64,000 bases of DNA, taken from NCBI RefSeq assembly GCF_018760785.1, contig NZ_JAHHZO010000007.1, positions 62,001 through 126,000 of the forward strand, in the 5' to 3' direction. Shown here in pieces: positions 1 through 8,695 of this stretch (the stretch's first letter is position 1; each line of letters begins with the position of its first letter). Below the pieces are notes generated by a model, which was not told where the DNA came from, searched no databases, and was given only the letters and a program-made list of their open reading frames with translations. The position numbers and the translations under genes were made by a program. The stretch comes from Rhizobium sp. CSW-27. GTDB taxonomy: Bacteria; Pseudomonadota; Alphaproteobacteria; Rhizobiales; Rhizobiaceae.

Positions 1-26
1 GCCGGCGCAAAGGAGCCTGCGCCGGC
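1..26 (-). terminator. Hairpin terminator of the CUT2 sugar-transport operon
   Basis: A perfect 9-bp inverted repeat (GCCGGCGCA / TGCGCCGGC, arms 1-9 and 18-26, 8-nt loop) lies 15 bp beyond the stop of the minus-strand binding-protein gene. It fits an intrinsic terminator for that operon. Any T-run on the minus strand would be outside the window, so efficiency cannot be judged. Confidence 0.6.
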
Positions 27-41
27 CGCGGGGCTGAAGGC

Positions 42-1130
42 TTACTTGCCCCAGATCTTGGCATACTGGTCGCGGTAGCCGTTGCCCGGATCGAAGATGT
101 TCTTGTCGCCGCCATCGGAGTTAATGTTCGCCTTGGTGACGACATGCAGCGGGGAGGTGTAGCCGGACCATTTGGCCTTGCTGACGGCCCGGTTCAACTC
201 GTCGATCAACTGCCAGCCCTGCAGGTTGAGCGGTTCGGCGACAGTCACTGCCTGATACTGACCGGAGCGGATGCGCTGGTAGGCGGATTCCGAGCCGTCG
301 CCGGCGGCAACCGCTTTGGGGGCGCCGTCTCCCGGAATGCCAGCCGCGGCAAGGCTCGGCCCCATGAAGTCGAAATAGATGTCGTTGATCGCCAGCGCAT
401 GCGTCCAGCTTGCACCATATTTCTGCAGAAGCGAGGTGGTCAGCGTTGGCATGCGGTTGGAGGTGTCGGCAATCGGGGTGTCGACATATTCCAGCACCTT
501 GCCGCCGAGTTTCTCGATCGTTTCCTTGATCTTGTTCGCCTTGGCGATGGCAATCGCATAGGTTGAGTCCGTGAAGATCACGACGCCGGGCTTGCCGCCG
601 GCATCGGCGAAGGCCCATTTGGCGGCCGCAGCCGAGACTTCCATGGCATCGGTCGAGACATTGGCGAACAGGCAATTGGCCGGGTCCGGACCAATCACCG
701 GGCCGGCATGCCAGCTGACCATCGGTATGCCCGCGTCGCAGGCCTGTTTCAGGGCGGCCTGCTGTTCCACGGCATCGAAGCCGTTGATGATGATGCCGTC
801 CGGCTTCAGCGCCAGTGCCTGGCCGAAGGCGCCGGCGCGACTCTGGACCGAACCCGCACCATCGAGAACCGTCACCTGCCAGCCGATCCTGGCTGAGGCT
901 TCGCGAATACCGTTGGTGACACCCAGAATGCCGCCATTCTTCATGTCGGCGGCGAGCACCACGATCTTCTTGCCGGCGGCAGCCGTCGGGCCGCTGGTCG
1001 GGCCATCCCAGGTCTTCTTCTCGCCAGCATATTTCTGGACATCGGCCTTCGCATCCGAAATCGCGTCGGCAAAGGCGGGCATGGCGGCCGTCAGCGCCAC
1101 GACGGATACGGCAATTGCTCTCTTCAGCAT
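42..1130 (-). CDS. Sugar ABC transporter substrate-binding protein (CUT2 type)
   Basis: Periplasmic binding protein of 362 residues of the ribose/xylose class (type 1 periplasmic fold). It starts with a cleavable signal peptide (MLKRAIAV... to AFADA), then the first lobe (KIVVLAADMKNGG) and the characteristic INGFD and DGIIING stretches. The ATG at 1130 is preceded by GGAGGAAACC; the open frame extends 28 codons further upstream but without a comparable ribosome site. It is last in a minus-strand operon behind the ATPase and permease, whose stop and start flank it by about 28 bp. The sugar is not identifiable from sequence; the LacI regulator and lactonase next door suggest an aldose or sugar lactone. 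Expression is probably controlled from the LacI operators at 3728-3791. Confidence 0.88.
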   Translation of the reverse strand: MLKRAIAVSVVALTAAMPAFADAISDAKADVQKYAGEKKTWDGPTSGPTAAAGKKIVVLAADMKNGGILGVTNGIREASARIGWQVTVLDGAGSVQSRAGAFGQALALKPDGIIINGFDAVEQQAALKQACDAGIPMVSWHAGPVIGPDPANCLFANVSTDAMEVSAAAAKWAFADAGGKPGVVIFTDSTYAIAIAKANKIKETIEKLGGKVLEYVDTPIADTSNRMPTLTTSLLQKYGASWTHALAINDIYFDFMGPSLAAAGIPGDGAPKAVAAGDGSESAYQRIRSGQYQAVTVAEPLNLQGWQLIDELNRAVSKAKWSGYTSPLHVVTKANINSDGGDKNIFDPGNGYRDQYAKIWGK

Positions 1131-1158
1131 GGTTTCCTCCCAGATTAAGCTGAATGAA

Positions 1159-2181
1159 TTACTTGGATTTCGCGCCTTTCCTGCGCTGCGCGTAACCGGC
1201 GATGCCGATTGCAATCAAAAGCGTCGTGCCGTTGAACAACGGTTCCACCCAGAAACTGCCGCCGAACTGCTGGATGCCGGAAATGCCGACCGCGAGGATC
1301 ATGACGCCGACGATGGTGCCCCAGACATTCACCCGTCCGGGCTTGATGGTGGTGGAGCCGAGGAAGGCGCCGACCAGCGCTGGCAGCAGGAATTCGAGGC
1401 CGACAGAGGCCTGCCCGATCCGAAGTTTCGATGCGAGCAGGACGCCGGCCAAAGCCGTCATCAGGCCGGAGGTCACGAAGGCGCCGATGACGAACTTGCG
1501 GGTCGGAATACCGTTCAGTTCGGCAGCCCGCTGGTTTGCCCCGATGGCATAGAGATAGCGGCCGATCGGTGTGTATTCGAGCGCAATCCAGAGAAGAACC
1601 GTGATGACGAGGACGTAAATTGCCGTAACTGGCAGACCAAAGACGAAGGTGCCGTTGATCGCATAGAAGGCGGCAGGCAGGGCGCCGACCATCTGCCGGC
1701 CACCCGTGTGCCAGAGTGCGATTGCATAGAGGATCGTGCCGGTGCCAAGCGTTGCGATGAAGCTATCGATGCGCGCGACCTCCACCAGCAGTCCATTGAG
1801 GGCGCCGATCGCGACACCGAGTACCAGCACGATGGCGACGGCAGCCGGCCAGGGCAAGCCATAAAGCGTCTGCAGGCTGATCGCCAGGATATGCCACAGC
1901 ACGATGCCGTAGCCCACCGTCAGATCGATGCGTCCGGCCACCATCGGAATCATTGCGGCCAGGGACAGTAGCGCGATGATCGCCTTGTCCGAGAGGATGG
2001 CCCTCAGGTTCAGCATGGTCGGGAATGTGGTTGGCAGCAGGATCGAAAAGAGAAGGATCAGGCCGAACATCAGGATGACGAGACCGTAGGTCGGCGCAAG
2101 TCTTATGAGCTTGCGACCGGTGGAGAGACCCCGCAGTTCATCCTTGGTAGGCTCTACGGCGTTGGATTGAATACCGGGCAT
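1159..2181 (-). CDS. Sugar ABC transporter permease (RbsC-like)
   Basis: Inner-membrane permease, 340 residues from the chosen start, with about eight to ten hydrophobic segments and the AraH/RbsC-family features VAGRIDLTVG near the third segment and ELNGIPTRKF in the cytoplasmic coupling loop. I chose the ATG at 2181 because TGAGGACGCC precedes it and it sits 8 bp after the ATPase stop; a GTG at 2202 would give a 7-residue longer protein overlapping the ATPase gene. It forms the homodimeric channel of the CUT2 importer with the flanking ATPase and binding protein. No truncation or unusual residues noted. Confidence 0.88.
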   Translation of the reverse strand: MPGIQSNAVEPTKDELRGLSTGRKLIRLAPTYGLVILMFGLILLFSILLPTTFPTMLNLRAILSDKAIIALLSLAAMIPMVAGRIDLTVGYGIVLWHILAISLQTLYGLPWPAAVAIVLVLGVAIGALNGLLVEVARIDSFIATLGTGTILYAIALWHTGGRQMVGALPAAFYAINGTFVFGLPVTAIYVLVITVLLWIALEYTPIGRYLYAIGANQRAAELNGIPTRKFVIGAFVTSGLMTALAGVLLASKLRIGQASVGLEFLLPALVGAFLGSTTIKPGRVNVWGTIVGVMILAVGISGIQQFGGSFWVEPLFNGTTLLIAIGIAGYAQRRKGAKSK

Positions 2182-2188
2182 GGCGTCC

Positions 2189-3682
2189 TCAGGCTGCTTC
2201 ACCGGCCGATGCGGCCTGGATCAGGGATTCGGTTGACAGTTCGACGCCGCTCAGTTCCGCCACGGGTAGGCCGCGGCTGAAGACGATGGCGCGATGGCAG
2301 ATGTTTGCGGTCTCCTCGAAATCGGTGGACACCACGAGGACGCCCATGCCGCTTGCGAGAGCCTGGTAGAGAAGATGATAGATCTCGGCCTTGGCGCCGA
2401 CATCGACACCGGCCGTCGGATCTTCGGTGATCAGCAGGCGACGGCCGGCATCGAGCCAGCGCCCGACCACAACCTTTTGCTGGTTGCCGCCGGAGAGTGC
2501 CTCAATGGCAAGCGTCGGATCGTTGGGTGACAGGCCCACCCGCCGGCCGAGTTCATGGGCGACGGCATCTTCCGCCTTGGGCGACAGCAGGCTCAACAGA
2601 CGCCGTCCTGTGGCGGAGGGATTGATGAATGCATTTTCGCGGACGCTGAGGCCCGGGGCGACACTTTCCGCCACACGATCGCGCGCGACGAGGCCGATGC
2701 CCGAGCGCATGGCAGCCCCGGCATTCTTTAGATCCGGCGCTGCACCATCCAGCGTAATCCTGCCGGCATGCGGAATGAGACCGAACAGCGCGCGGCCGAC
2801 ATCCTCATGCCCGGCGCCGCGAAGGCCGGCGAGACCAAGCAGTTCGCCGCGGCGGATCTCGAAGCTGACGGGACCGACGGCAGCCGTCACCAGGCCGTCC
2901 ACTTTGAGGATGGCCGGACCTTCCAGAGTGGCGGGCCTTGCGATTTCGCGCGCCTTTCTGCCCACAATCAGCCCTACCAGTTCTTCCGGCGTCGTGTGTT
3001 CGATTGCCCGCATCCCGACCATCTGGCCATCGCGCAGGACGGCGACCCGATCGGCAATCCGGAAGATTTCATCGAGCCGGTGGCTGACATAGATCATGCC
3101 AACCCCGCGCGCCTTCAAAGGACGCAAGGCGGCGAAAAGACGTTCGACCTCATCGGCGGGCAGGCTGGCCGTCGGCTCGTCGAGAACGAGATAGTCGCAA
3201 TCGGCGGCAAGTGCCCGGGCTATCGCCACCAGCGACTTCTGTGTCCGGGTCAGACTGGACACCCGCGCCGTCGCCGAAAAATCCGCCTCGACAAGCGACA
3301 GCGCCCGGTCGGCAGACGCTTCGGTCGCCGGCCAGTCGATGCGCCGGCCCTTCTGCACGTAGCCGAGTGAAAGGGCAATGTTTTCGGCGACGCTCATCCA
3401 TTCGATCAGGCCAAGGTCCTGATGGATGAAGGCGACCTTCTGGCCACCGGCCCTGCCGGCCTCGTGGGCATAGGGAACGCCGCCGATGAAGACGCCCCCC
3501 TCGTCAGGCTTGTGGATGCCGCCGAGCACCTTGATGAGTGTCGATTTGCCTGCTCCGTTTTCGCCCAGCAGGGCGACAATCTCGCCGCGTTCGATCTTCA
3601 GCGACACACCCTTCAGCGCCTGCGTGCCGCCAAAGGATTTCACGATACGATCGAACAGCAGTCCGTCTAGGGACGGTTGCAT
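2189..3682 (-). CDS. Sugar ABC transporter ATP-binding protein (RbsA/MglA-like, two ABC domains)
   Basis: 497-residue tandem ATPase that powers the CUT2 importer. The N-terminal ABC domain has an intact Walker A (GENGAGKST, about residue 40) and Walker B (LVLDEPTASLP). In the second domain the Walker A position reads GLRGAGHED, without the lysine, the usual degenerate C-terminal site of this family, while its signature (LSGGNQQK) and Walker B region (LLITEDPTAGVD) remain. The ATG at 3682 follows GGGAGGAGAACCATC. It is the first gene of a minus-strand operon (ATPase, permease, binding protein), divergent from the lacI-type gene, with two palindromic operators in the 153-bp gap. Confidence 0.9.
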   Translation of the reverse strand: MQPSLDGLLFDRIVKSFGGTQALKGVSLKIERGEIVALLGENGAGKSTLIKVLGGIHKPDEGGVFIGGVPYAHEAGRAGGQKVAFIHQDLGLIEWMSVAENIALSLGYVQKGRRIDWPATEASADRALSLVEADFSATARVSSLTRTQKSLVAIARALAADCDYLVLDEPTASLPADEVERLFAALRPLKARGVGMIYVSHRLDEIFRIADRVAVLRDGQMVGMRAIEHTTPEELVGLIVGRKAREIARPATLEGPAILKVDGLVTAAVGPVSFEIRRGELLGLAGLRGAGHEDVGRALFGLIPHAGRITLDGAAPDLKNAGAAMRSGIGLVARDRVAESVAPGLSVRENAFINPSATGRRLLSLLSPKAEDAVAHELGRRVGLSPNDPTLAIEALSGGNQQKVVVGRWLDAGRRLLITEDPTAGVDVGAKAEIYHLLYQALASGMGVLVVSTDFEETANICHRAIVFSRGLPVAELSGVELSTESLIQAASAGEAA

Positions 3683-3727
3683 GATGGTTCTCCTCCCATG
3701 ATGCCGGCCCTAGATCTTGCGTCAGGT

Positions 3728-3737
3728 TTACCGGTAA
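3728..3737. promoter_or_regulatory. Putative LacI-family operator O1
   Basis: Perfect 10-bp palindrome TTACCGGTAA in the divergent gap between the sugar ABC operon and the lacI-type gene. Its centre is 53 bp (about five helical turns) from the second palindrome at 3780-3791, a spacing that would place both on one face of the helix. LacI-family operators are typically CG-centred palindromes of this form; assignment is by inference. Confidence 0.55.
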
Positions 3738-3779
3738 CGTATGCAGGGTATCGCGAACCAAAGCCAAGTCAAGAAGAAA

Positions 3780-3791
3780 GTTATCGATAAC
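3780..3791. promoter_or_regulatory. Putative LacI-family operator O2
   Basis: Perfect 12-bp palindrome GTTATCGATAAC, 44 bp before the lacI-type start. The identical 12-mer recurs at 5941-5952, upstream of the lactonase gene, which makes a common regulator very likely. Confidence 0.65.
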
Positions 3792-3835
3792 ATGACCACC
3801 ATTCCGAGTTGTGTGCCGGCGGGGCAGCAACGCCG

Positions 3836-4831
3836 ATGAAGGCCAATCTGGAAGACATTGCGCGCGCCGCCGGCGTTTCGAAGATGACGGTCAGCCGCGT
3901 CCTTCGCGACGGCTCCGGCTTTTCTGATGAGACACGCCGACGGGTGATGGAGATCGCCGAGAAAGTGGGCTATGTCCCCAACCGCCTGGCCGCCGCCTTC
4001 GGCTCCGACCAGGCGGAAACACTCGTCGGCATGTGCGTGCCACGCCTCACGTCGGGCCTCTTCGGCCATGTGTTGGATGGGGTGGACCGGGCGCTGGGAC
4101 GTCTCGGCTATCAGTTGATCATCGGCGCCAATGATCATTCGACAACCGAGGAGGAAGCCTGGATCCGGCAGGTCGCCAGCTGGCGTCCAGCCGGCCTCAT
4201 TCTCTCGGGCCGCCATCATACGCCGGGCACGATCGAGATTTTGCGCAGTGCCGCCATTCCGGTTGTCGAAATATGGGATTTGACGACCAGCCCTATCGAT
4301 ATGGCTGTGGGTTTCTCCCATTCTGATTGCGGCGCCGAAATGGCCCGGCATCTTCTGGCGCGCGGTCGGCGCAAGGCCGGCTATGTCGGTGCGCTCGCCC
4401 GGTCCGACGTCATGGGACAGGCGCGCTTCGAAGGGTTTCGTGACGCGCTTGCCCGCGCAGGCCACCCGCTGGTGGATGCGGAAATGCTGCACGATGCGCC
4501 GGGTTTCTACGCCGGATATTACGGGCTGGAGACCCTGCTCAGCCGGAAGAATGACTTCGACGTCGTCTATTTCCACAATGACGAGATGGCGATCGGCGGC
4601 CTCGCTTTCTGTCGGTCGCGCGGGCTGGGCGTGCCCGAGGATCTCGGAATCGCCGGCTGGGGCGGGATGGAGGCGGCATCCATCCTGGAAAGACGCCTGA
4701 CCACCACCGTCGTGCCGACGACCAGCATCGGCAAGGCGGCCGCAGAGGCGCTTGTTACCAAGCTGAAGGGCGGGCCGGTGCAGGCCGTCACCGTGGTGGC
4801 TACACGGCTTGTTCCGGGCGAGACCGTCTAA
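3836..4831 (+). CDS. LacI-family transcriptional regulator of the sugar uptake locus
   Basis: 331-residue LacI/GalR regulator. The N-terminal helix-turn-helix is LEDIARAAGVSKMTVSRVLR (residues 5-24) with the SDETRRRV hinge approach, followed by a periplasmic-binding-protein-like sensor domain (GLILSGRHH, VVYFHNDEMAIGG). The ATG at 3836 places the HTH at the usual distance from the N-terminus; an earlier GTG adds nine atypical residues. It is divergent from the CUT2 operon and convergent with the lactonase (15 bp between stops). The palindromes at 3728, 3780 and 5941 are its probable operators, making it a local regulator of both. The effector, probably the imported sugar or a product, is unknown. 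Confidence 0.88.
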   Translation: MKANLEDIARAAGVSKMTVSRVLRDGSGFSDETRRRVMEIAEKVGYVPNRLAAAFGSDQAETLVGMCVPRLTSGLFGHVLDGVDRALGRLGYQLIIGANDHSTTEEEAWIRQVASWRPAGLILSGRHHTPGTIEILRSAAIPVVEIWDLTTSPIDMAVGFSHSDCGAEMARHLLARGRRKAGYVGALARSDVMGQARFEGFRDALARAGHPLVDAEMLHDAPGFYAGYYGLETLLSRKNDFDVVYFHNDEMAIGGLAFCRSRGLGVPEDLGIAGWGGMEAASILERRLTTTVVPTTSIGKAAAEALVTKLKGGPVQAVTVVATRLVPGETV

Positions 4832-4846
4832 ACACGGCAAGAGGCG

Positions 4847-5737
4847 TCAGGGCGTCTGGATACCGCGACGGTTGAGGACCACGGAATAGATGCTGGTGGT
4901 CGCAGTGATGAACAGCCGATGTTTGGCGTGCCCGCCGAAGCAAAGGTTGGACACCAGTTCCGGCACCAGGATCTTGCCCATCAGGTGCCCGTCTGGCGCG
5001 ATGCAATGGACACCGTCTGCCGCCGATGACCAGAGATTTCCGTCGCTGTCCGCCCGCATGCCATCCGCGCACCCGGACGTGATGACATGGAAGATGCGGC
5101 CGTTGACCGGACAGCCATCGACCATGTCGAAAACGCGGATATGCTGGGGATCGGACGAGAACATGCGTCCGGTATCAGCCACATAGAGCCGGTTTCCGTC
5201 CGGGCTGAAGACAAGGCCGTTCGGTGCCTGCATGTCGGTGATGACGGCCTCGATACCACCGGCCGGCGACACCCGATAGACCGTACAGGGCAGCTCCTGT
5301 TCGGCCTTGGACCCCTCATAATCCGTCATGATCCCGTAATGCGGATCGCTGAACCAGATCGCGTCGTCCGGAGCCACGATCACGTCGTTCGGGCTGTTGA
5401 GCCGCTTGCCCTGATAGCTGTCGGCAATCACCGTGATCGATCCGTCCCATTCGGTCCGCGTGACCCGGCGGGTGCCGTGCTCGCAACTGATCAGGCGACC
5501 CTGGCGATCACGGGTGTGTCCGTTGGCGTAATTCGATGGCTGGCGATAGGTCGTGACGCCCTCCTCGTTCCACCGGACGATGCGGTTGTTGGGAATGTCG
5601 GAAAACAGCAGGCATCCGGCATCGCCGAACCAGACAGGGCCTTCCGTCCAGTCGAACCCGGTCGCCAGCCGCTTCACCGGCGCATTGCCGAGAACGTAAG
5701 TTGCAAAGACCGGATCCATCACTTCGAAAAACGACAT
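4847..5737 (-). CDS. SMP-30/gluconolactonase-family sugar lactone hydrolase
   Basis: 296-residue six-bladed beta-propeller of the SMP-30/regucalcin family, whose members hydrolyse sugar lactones (gluconolactone type) with a divalent metal. Visible landmarks are the early glutamate in WTEGPVW (metal ligand), the RLNSPNDVIV strand (Asn ligand), the PNGLVFSPDGNRLYVADT blade and the TTSIYSVVL end. The ATG at 5737 is preceded by GGGAGGAGCTTCAGCC. The role is inferred as opening the lactone formed when the imported sugar is oxidised by a dehydrogenase not present in this window. A perfect copy of the LacI palindrome lies about 200 bp upstream. Confidence 0.85.
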   Translation of the reverse strand: MSFFEVMDPVFATYVLGNAPVKRLATGFDWTEGPVWFGDAGCLLFSDIPNNRIVRWNEEGVTTYRQPSNYANGHTRDRQGRLISCEHGTRRVTRTEWDGSITVIADSYQGKRLNSPNDVIVAPDDAIWFSDPHYGIMTDYEGSKAEQELPCTVYRVSPAGGIEAVITDMQAPNGLVFSPDGNRLYVADTGRMFSSDPQHIRVFDMVDGCPVNGRIFHVITSGCADGMRADSDGNLWSSAADGVHCIAPDGHLMGKILVPELVSNLCFGGHAKHRLFITATTSIYSVVLNRRGIQTP

Positions 5738-6252
5738 GGCTGAAGCTCCTCCCTCAATGCCTGTTCGCCTTCAGGCTGCTACGCGACCTCGGCCAGCACG
5801 CCGCCTTGTCGGTCGCCTCGAAGGAGCAGCGTATGTGGAAGCTCGGCTCCAACGGCACCTGATCCCAATCTGGATAAGGTCTCCTCCGCACGATATCCGG
5901 CTCCGCACAGTGCCTCCCAAGGAATGCCTGATCTCTGATTGTTATCGATAACCTATGCAAATCATTCGAGGCTTGTCGAGAGAGAAAACACGAGGATGAA
6001 GCCGCGGCACCGAACCTGTTCGACCCGGAGGGCAAGCGCGCCCTCATTATTGGCTAGTTCGGCAGGGGCTCGGCGGGGCGCGCATGCGCAGCCGCCCCCG
6101 CCGACACCGAGGCTGTTGCCGCAGCACGCGGTGTTCAGCGGGAAGCAACGTGATCCCCTCGGCAGCACTCAGAGAAAGTGTCAGCGCCCGATGGACCGCT
6201 TGACGATGACAACAGGGCTGTGGTCCGATCGAGTCAACATCGGAGATGTGGT
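5738..6252. other. 515-bp intergenic region between lactonase and LysR genes
   Basis: No coding frame here has family resemblance or a good ribosome site. It carries the LacI-type palindrome at 5941-5952 and otherwise GC-rich sequence without recognised repeats. The long spacing suggests separate promoters for the divergent lactonase (minus) and LysR (plus) genes; I could not place a convincing -35/-10 pair. Confidence 0.5.
5941..5952. promoter_or_regulatory. Putative LacI-family operator upstream of the lactonase gene
   Basis: Perfect palindrome GTTATCGATAAC, identical to the one at 3780-3791. It is about 204 bp upstream of the lactonase start, so the transcript would have a long leader or the site acts on a promoter close to it. 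On the minus strand TTGCAT begins immediately upstream of the palindrome and could be a -35 element, but the -10 is weak. Confidence 0.6.
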
Positions 6253-7161
6253 GTGGCGTTTACCTTCAGACAGTTGCAGTATTTCGTGGCGGTGGCGGAG
6301 CAGGGCACCGTGTCGGGTGCCGCCCATGTCATGTCGATTTCGCAGTCTTCCATCACGGAGGCGGTGAAGGAACTGGAACAGGACCTCGGCGTGCAACTGT
6401 TCGATCGCCACCCGCGTGGGCTCGCAATCACGCAGCAGGGGCACCAGTTCCTCCGACACGCGACGAAGATCCTTTCCAGCGTTTCCGAGGCCCGCCAGGT
6501 CTTTGACACTGACCCGGAAATGACGAAGGGCACGCTGCAACTCGGTGTCACCTCGCTGGTGGCCGGTTATGTGCTTTCAGACCTTCTCGCCCGTTATCGC
6601 CGGGCCTTCCCGGGCGTCGAGGTCAGCACGATCGAGGATGACGGCAACTATCTCGAACACCTGCTCGTCGGCGGCGAGCTCGATGTTGCCGTTGTCCTTC
6701 TGAACAACCTGCGTGACCGACAGGCACTGCAGGTCGAAACGCTCGAAATGTCGCCCTTCAGCCTGTGGCTTCCGGCCGGGCACGAACTCGCCTCTCAGGA
6801 ATCGATCACTGTCGAGGACATTGTCGGCCAGCCCCTCATCATGCTGACGACGGATGAGATCGAGGAGGCGACGCGCAAGCTGCTCGGCGTCTTCGGCGCA
6901 CGCCCCCGCGTTGCCTTCCGAACCCGATCGGTGGAAGCGGTGCGCTCGCTGGTCGCCACCGGCGCCGGTGTCGCCATCCTGCCCGACATGATCTATCGCC
7001 CCTGGTCGCTGGAAGGCGACCGCATCGAAGCCCGCGACGTCTCGGCATCGCTACCCGCCATCAATGTGGGGCTGGTCTGGCGGCGGGGTCTCTCACTCTC
7101 GCAGCCGCTGAAGAATTTCATAGCGCTCGCTCAGGCGCAGCGGACGCCCCGGCTTCGCTGA
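6253..7161 (+). CDS. LysR-family transcriptional regulator
   Basis: 302-residue LysR regulator. The N-terminal winged HTH is clear (FRQLQYFVAVAEQGTVSGAAHVMS, then QSSITEAVKELEQDLG), followed by the effector-binding domain (TLQLGVTSLVAGYVLSDLL; GAGVAILPDMIYRP). I chose the GTG at 6253 because GGAG lies 7 nt upstream and the HTH then begins at residue 4; an upstream GTG at 6178 would add 25 residues unlike the family. It lies 124 bp upstream of, and co-directional with, the putrescine-type operon. The palindromic direct repeats at 7172-7199 between them are candidate binding sites, so it is the likely regulator of that operon, though the link is inferred. Confidence 0.85.
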   Translation: MAFTFRQLQYFVAVAEQGTVSGAAHVMSISQSSITEAVKELEQDLGVQLFDRHPRGLAITQQGHQFLRHATKILSSVSEARQVFDTDPEMTKGTLQLGVTSLVAGYVLSDLLARYRRAFPGVEVSTIEDDGNYLEHLLVGGELDVAVVLLNNLRDRQALQVETLEMSPFSLWLPAGHELASQESITVEDIVGQPLIMLTTDEIEEATRKLLGVFGARPRVAFRTRSVEAVRSLVATGAGVAILPDMIYRPWSLEGDRIEARDVSASLPAINVGLVWRRGLSLSQPLKNFIALAQAQRTPRLR

Positions 7162-7171
7162 GGTTTCGATA

Positions 7172-7199
7172 TCGGAATTTCCGAAACCGGAATTCTGGT
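7172..7199. promoter_or_regulatory. Palindromic repeat upstream of the ydcS-like gene, possible LysR site
   Basis: TCGGAATTTCCGA (7172-7184) is a perfect 13-bp palindrome, followed about 15 bp on by the related imperfect palindrome CCGGAATTCTGG (7188-7199). The repeated CGGAATT core in the promoter region of the operon suggests tandem dimer binding by the preceding LysR regulator. No footprint evidence is available. Confidence 0.4.
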
Positions 7200-7285
7200 A
7201 AAAGAAATTGCGAAAGCAAAACGCCCGCCTATCATCCCCTCAGCGCCAAGGGAAAAATCCCGGCATGACCGCAAAGGGGAACATC

Positions 7286-8440
7286 ATGAAGTCCATTCTG
7301 AACATCACGACTGCGATTACCCTCGTTCTCGGCACCACGCTGCCGGCGTTTTCGGCGGAGATGAAGGAAATCGGCAAGGGCGAGGGCGAAGTCGATATCG
7401 TCGCTTGGGCCGGTTATATTGAACGCGGCGAAACCGACAAGGCCTATGACTGGGTGACCGGCTTCGAGAAGGAGACGGGCTGCAAGGTCAACGTCAAGAC
7501 CGCGGCCACCTCCGACGAAATGGTCACCCTGATGAACCAGGGCGGCTTCGACCTCGTCACCGCCTCGGGCGACGCGTCGCTGCGCCTCGTCGCCGGCAAG
7601 AAGGTCCAGCCGATCAACACAAGCCTGATCAAGAACTGGTCGGCCGTCGACAAACGTCTGCAGGACGTGCCCTGGCACACGGTGGACGGCAAGCATTATG
7701 GCACGCCCTACCAGTGGGGACCGAACGTGCTGATGTACAATACGCAGGCCTTTGGCGGCAAAGCGCCGGAGAGCTGGGATGTCGTGTTCAAGGAAATGAC
7801 GCTGCCCGACGGCAAGTCCAACAAGGGTCGCGTTCAGGCCTATGACGGCCCGATCTACATCGCCGATGCGGCGCTTTACCTGAAAACGACAAAGCCCGAG
7901 CTGGGCATTAAGGATCCTTACGAGCTCAACGAACAGCAATATGCCGCGGCGATTGAACTCCTGAAGGGCCAGCGTGCGCTTATCGGCCGCTACTGGCACG
8001 ACGCGACCGTTCAGACCGACGACTTCAAGAACGAGGGCGTCGTCGCCTCCGGCTCCTGGCCCTATCAGGTCAACCTGCTTGAGGCCGACAAGCAGCCGAT
8101 CGCATCCACCATTCCGAAGGAAGGCGCCACCGGCTGGGCCGACACGACCATGATGCACGCGGACGCCAAGCACCCCAACTGCGCCTACATGTGGATGAAC
8201 CACTCGCTCGAGGCCAAGGTACAGGGCGATGTCGCCGCCTGGTTCGGTTCGGTGCCTGCCGTACCGGCCGCCTGCAAGGGCAATGAGCTTCTCGGTGAGG
8301 GCGGCTGTGCCACCAACGGCTTCGACAACTTCGAGAAGATTTCCTTCTGGAAGACGCCGACCGCCAAATGCGCTCAGGGCACCTGCGTCCCCTATTCGAA
8401 GTGGGTCAGCGATTATATCGCGGTGATGGGCGGGCAGTAA
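7286..8440 (+). CDS. ydcS: Polyamine ABC transporter substrate-binding protein (YdcS-like)
   Basis: 384-residue periplasmic binding protein of the PotD/PotF class (type 2 fold). It has a signal peptide (MKSILNITTAITLVLG... to AFSAE), the first strand VDIVAWAGYIERG, the mid-protein PYQWGPNVLMYN and C-terminal cysteines (GGCATNG, AKCAQGTC). The ATG at 7286 has AAGGGGA 5 nt upstream. It heads an operon in the order binding protein, ATPase, permease, permease, aldehyde dehydrogenase. That is the arrangement of E. coli ydcSTUV-patD, and the lengths are close (E. coli YdcS is about 381 residues). The probable ligand is putrescine or a related amine, by synteny only. Confidence 0.82.
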   Translation: MKSILNITTAITLVLGTTLPAFSAEMKEIGKGEGEVDIVAWAGYIERGETDKAYDWVTGFEKETGCKVNVKTAATSDEMVTLMNQGGFDLVTASGDASLRLVAGKKVQPINTSLIKNWSAVDKRLQDVPWHTVDGKHYGTPYQWGPNVLMYNTQAFGGKAPESWDVVFKEMTLPDGKSNKGRVQAYDGPIYIADAALYLKTTKPELGIKDPYELNEQQYAAAIELLKGQRALIGRYWHDATVQTDDFKNEGVVASGSWPYQVNLLEADKQPIASTIPKEGATGWADTTMMHADAKHPNCAYMWMNHSLEAKVQGDVAAWFGSVPAVPAACKGNELLGEGGCATNGFDNFEKISFWKTPTAKCAQGTCVPYSKWVSDYIAVMGGQ

Positions 8441-8469
8441 GGTCAGGCACGCATGTGTGAGACCGCACT

Positions 8470-8640
8470 CTGCCCTGCCGGGCATCTCCCCCGCAAGGGG
8501 GAGATTGGGCTGTGCCACAGCTCCCACCTTTTCCAACGACGCATTTACATGGAACGCCATTAGCGACGAGTGCCAGCAGGGGCGCGTCTTGCCGATCTCC
8601 TCCCTTGCGGGGGATGTCCTGTAGGACTGCCGGGGTGCTA
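8470..8640. repeat. Large imperfect inverted repeat with GCAA-capped hairpin arms (rhizobial palindromic intergenic element)
   Basis: The 255-bp gap between ydcS and ydcT contains a left arm at about 8473-8510 with a perfect hairpin at 8484-8505 (ATCTCCCCC, GCAA loop, GGGGGAGAT). About 90 bp on, at 8591-8636, is an inverted near-copy of the same arm (reverse complement containing GACATCCCCCGCAAGGG). The whole behaves as a dyad-symmetric element. The core resembles dispersed palindromic elements I recall from rhizobial genomes; copy number elsewhere cannot be seen here. Lying inside the operon, it may stabilise or attenuate the mRNA and so raise binding protein over membrane components. Confidence 0.65.
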
Positions 8641-8695
8641 CACGCGCAGACCTTTCCATGCGCCACAGGCGAAAAATAGAAGACCGGAGACCATC

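Noticed and set aside
8484..8505. Simple rho-independent terminator after the ydcS-like gene
   Set aside because: There is no T-run, and an inverted copy of the same arm lies 90 bp on, so the hairpin belongs to a larger dyad element inside the operon.
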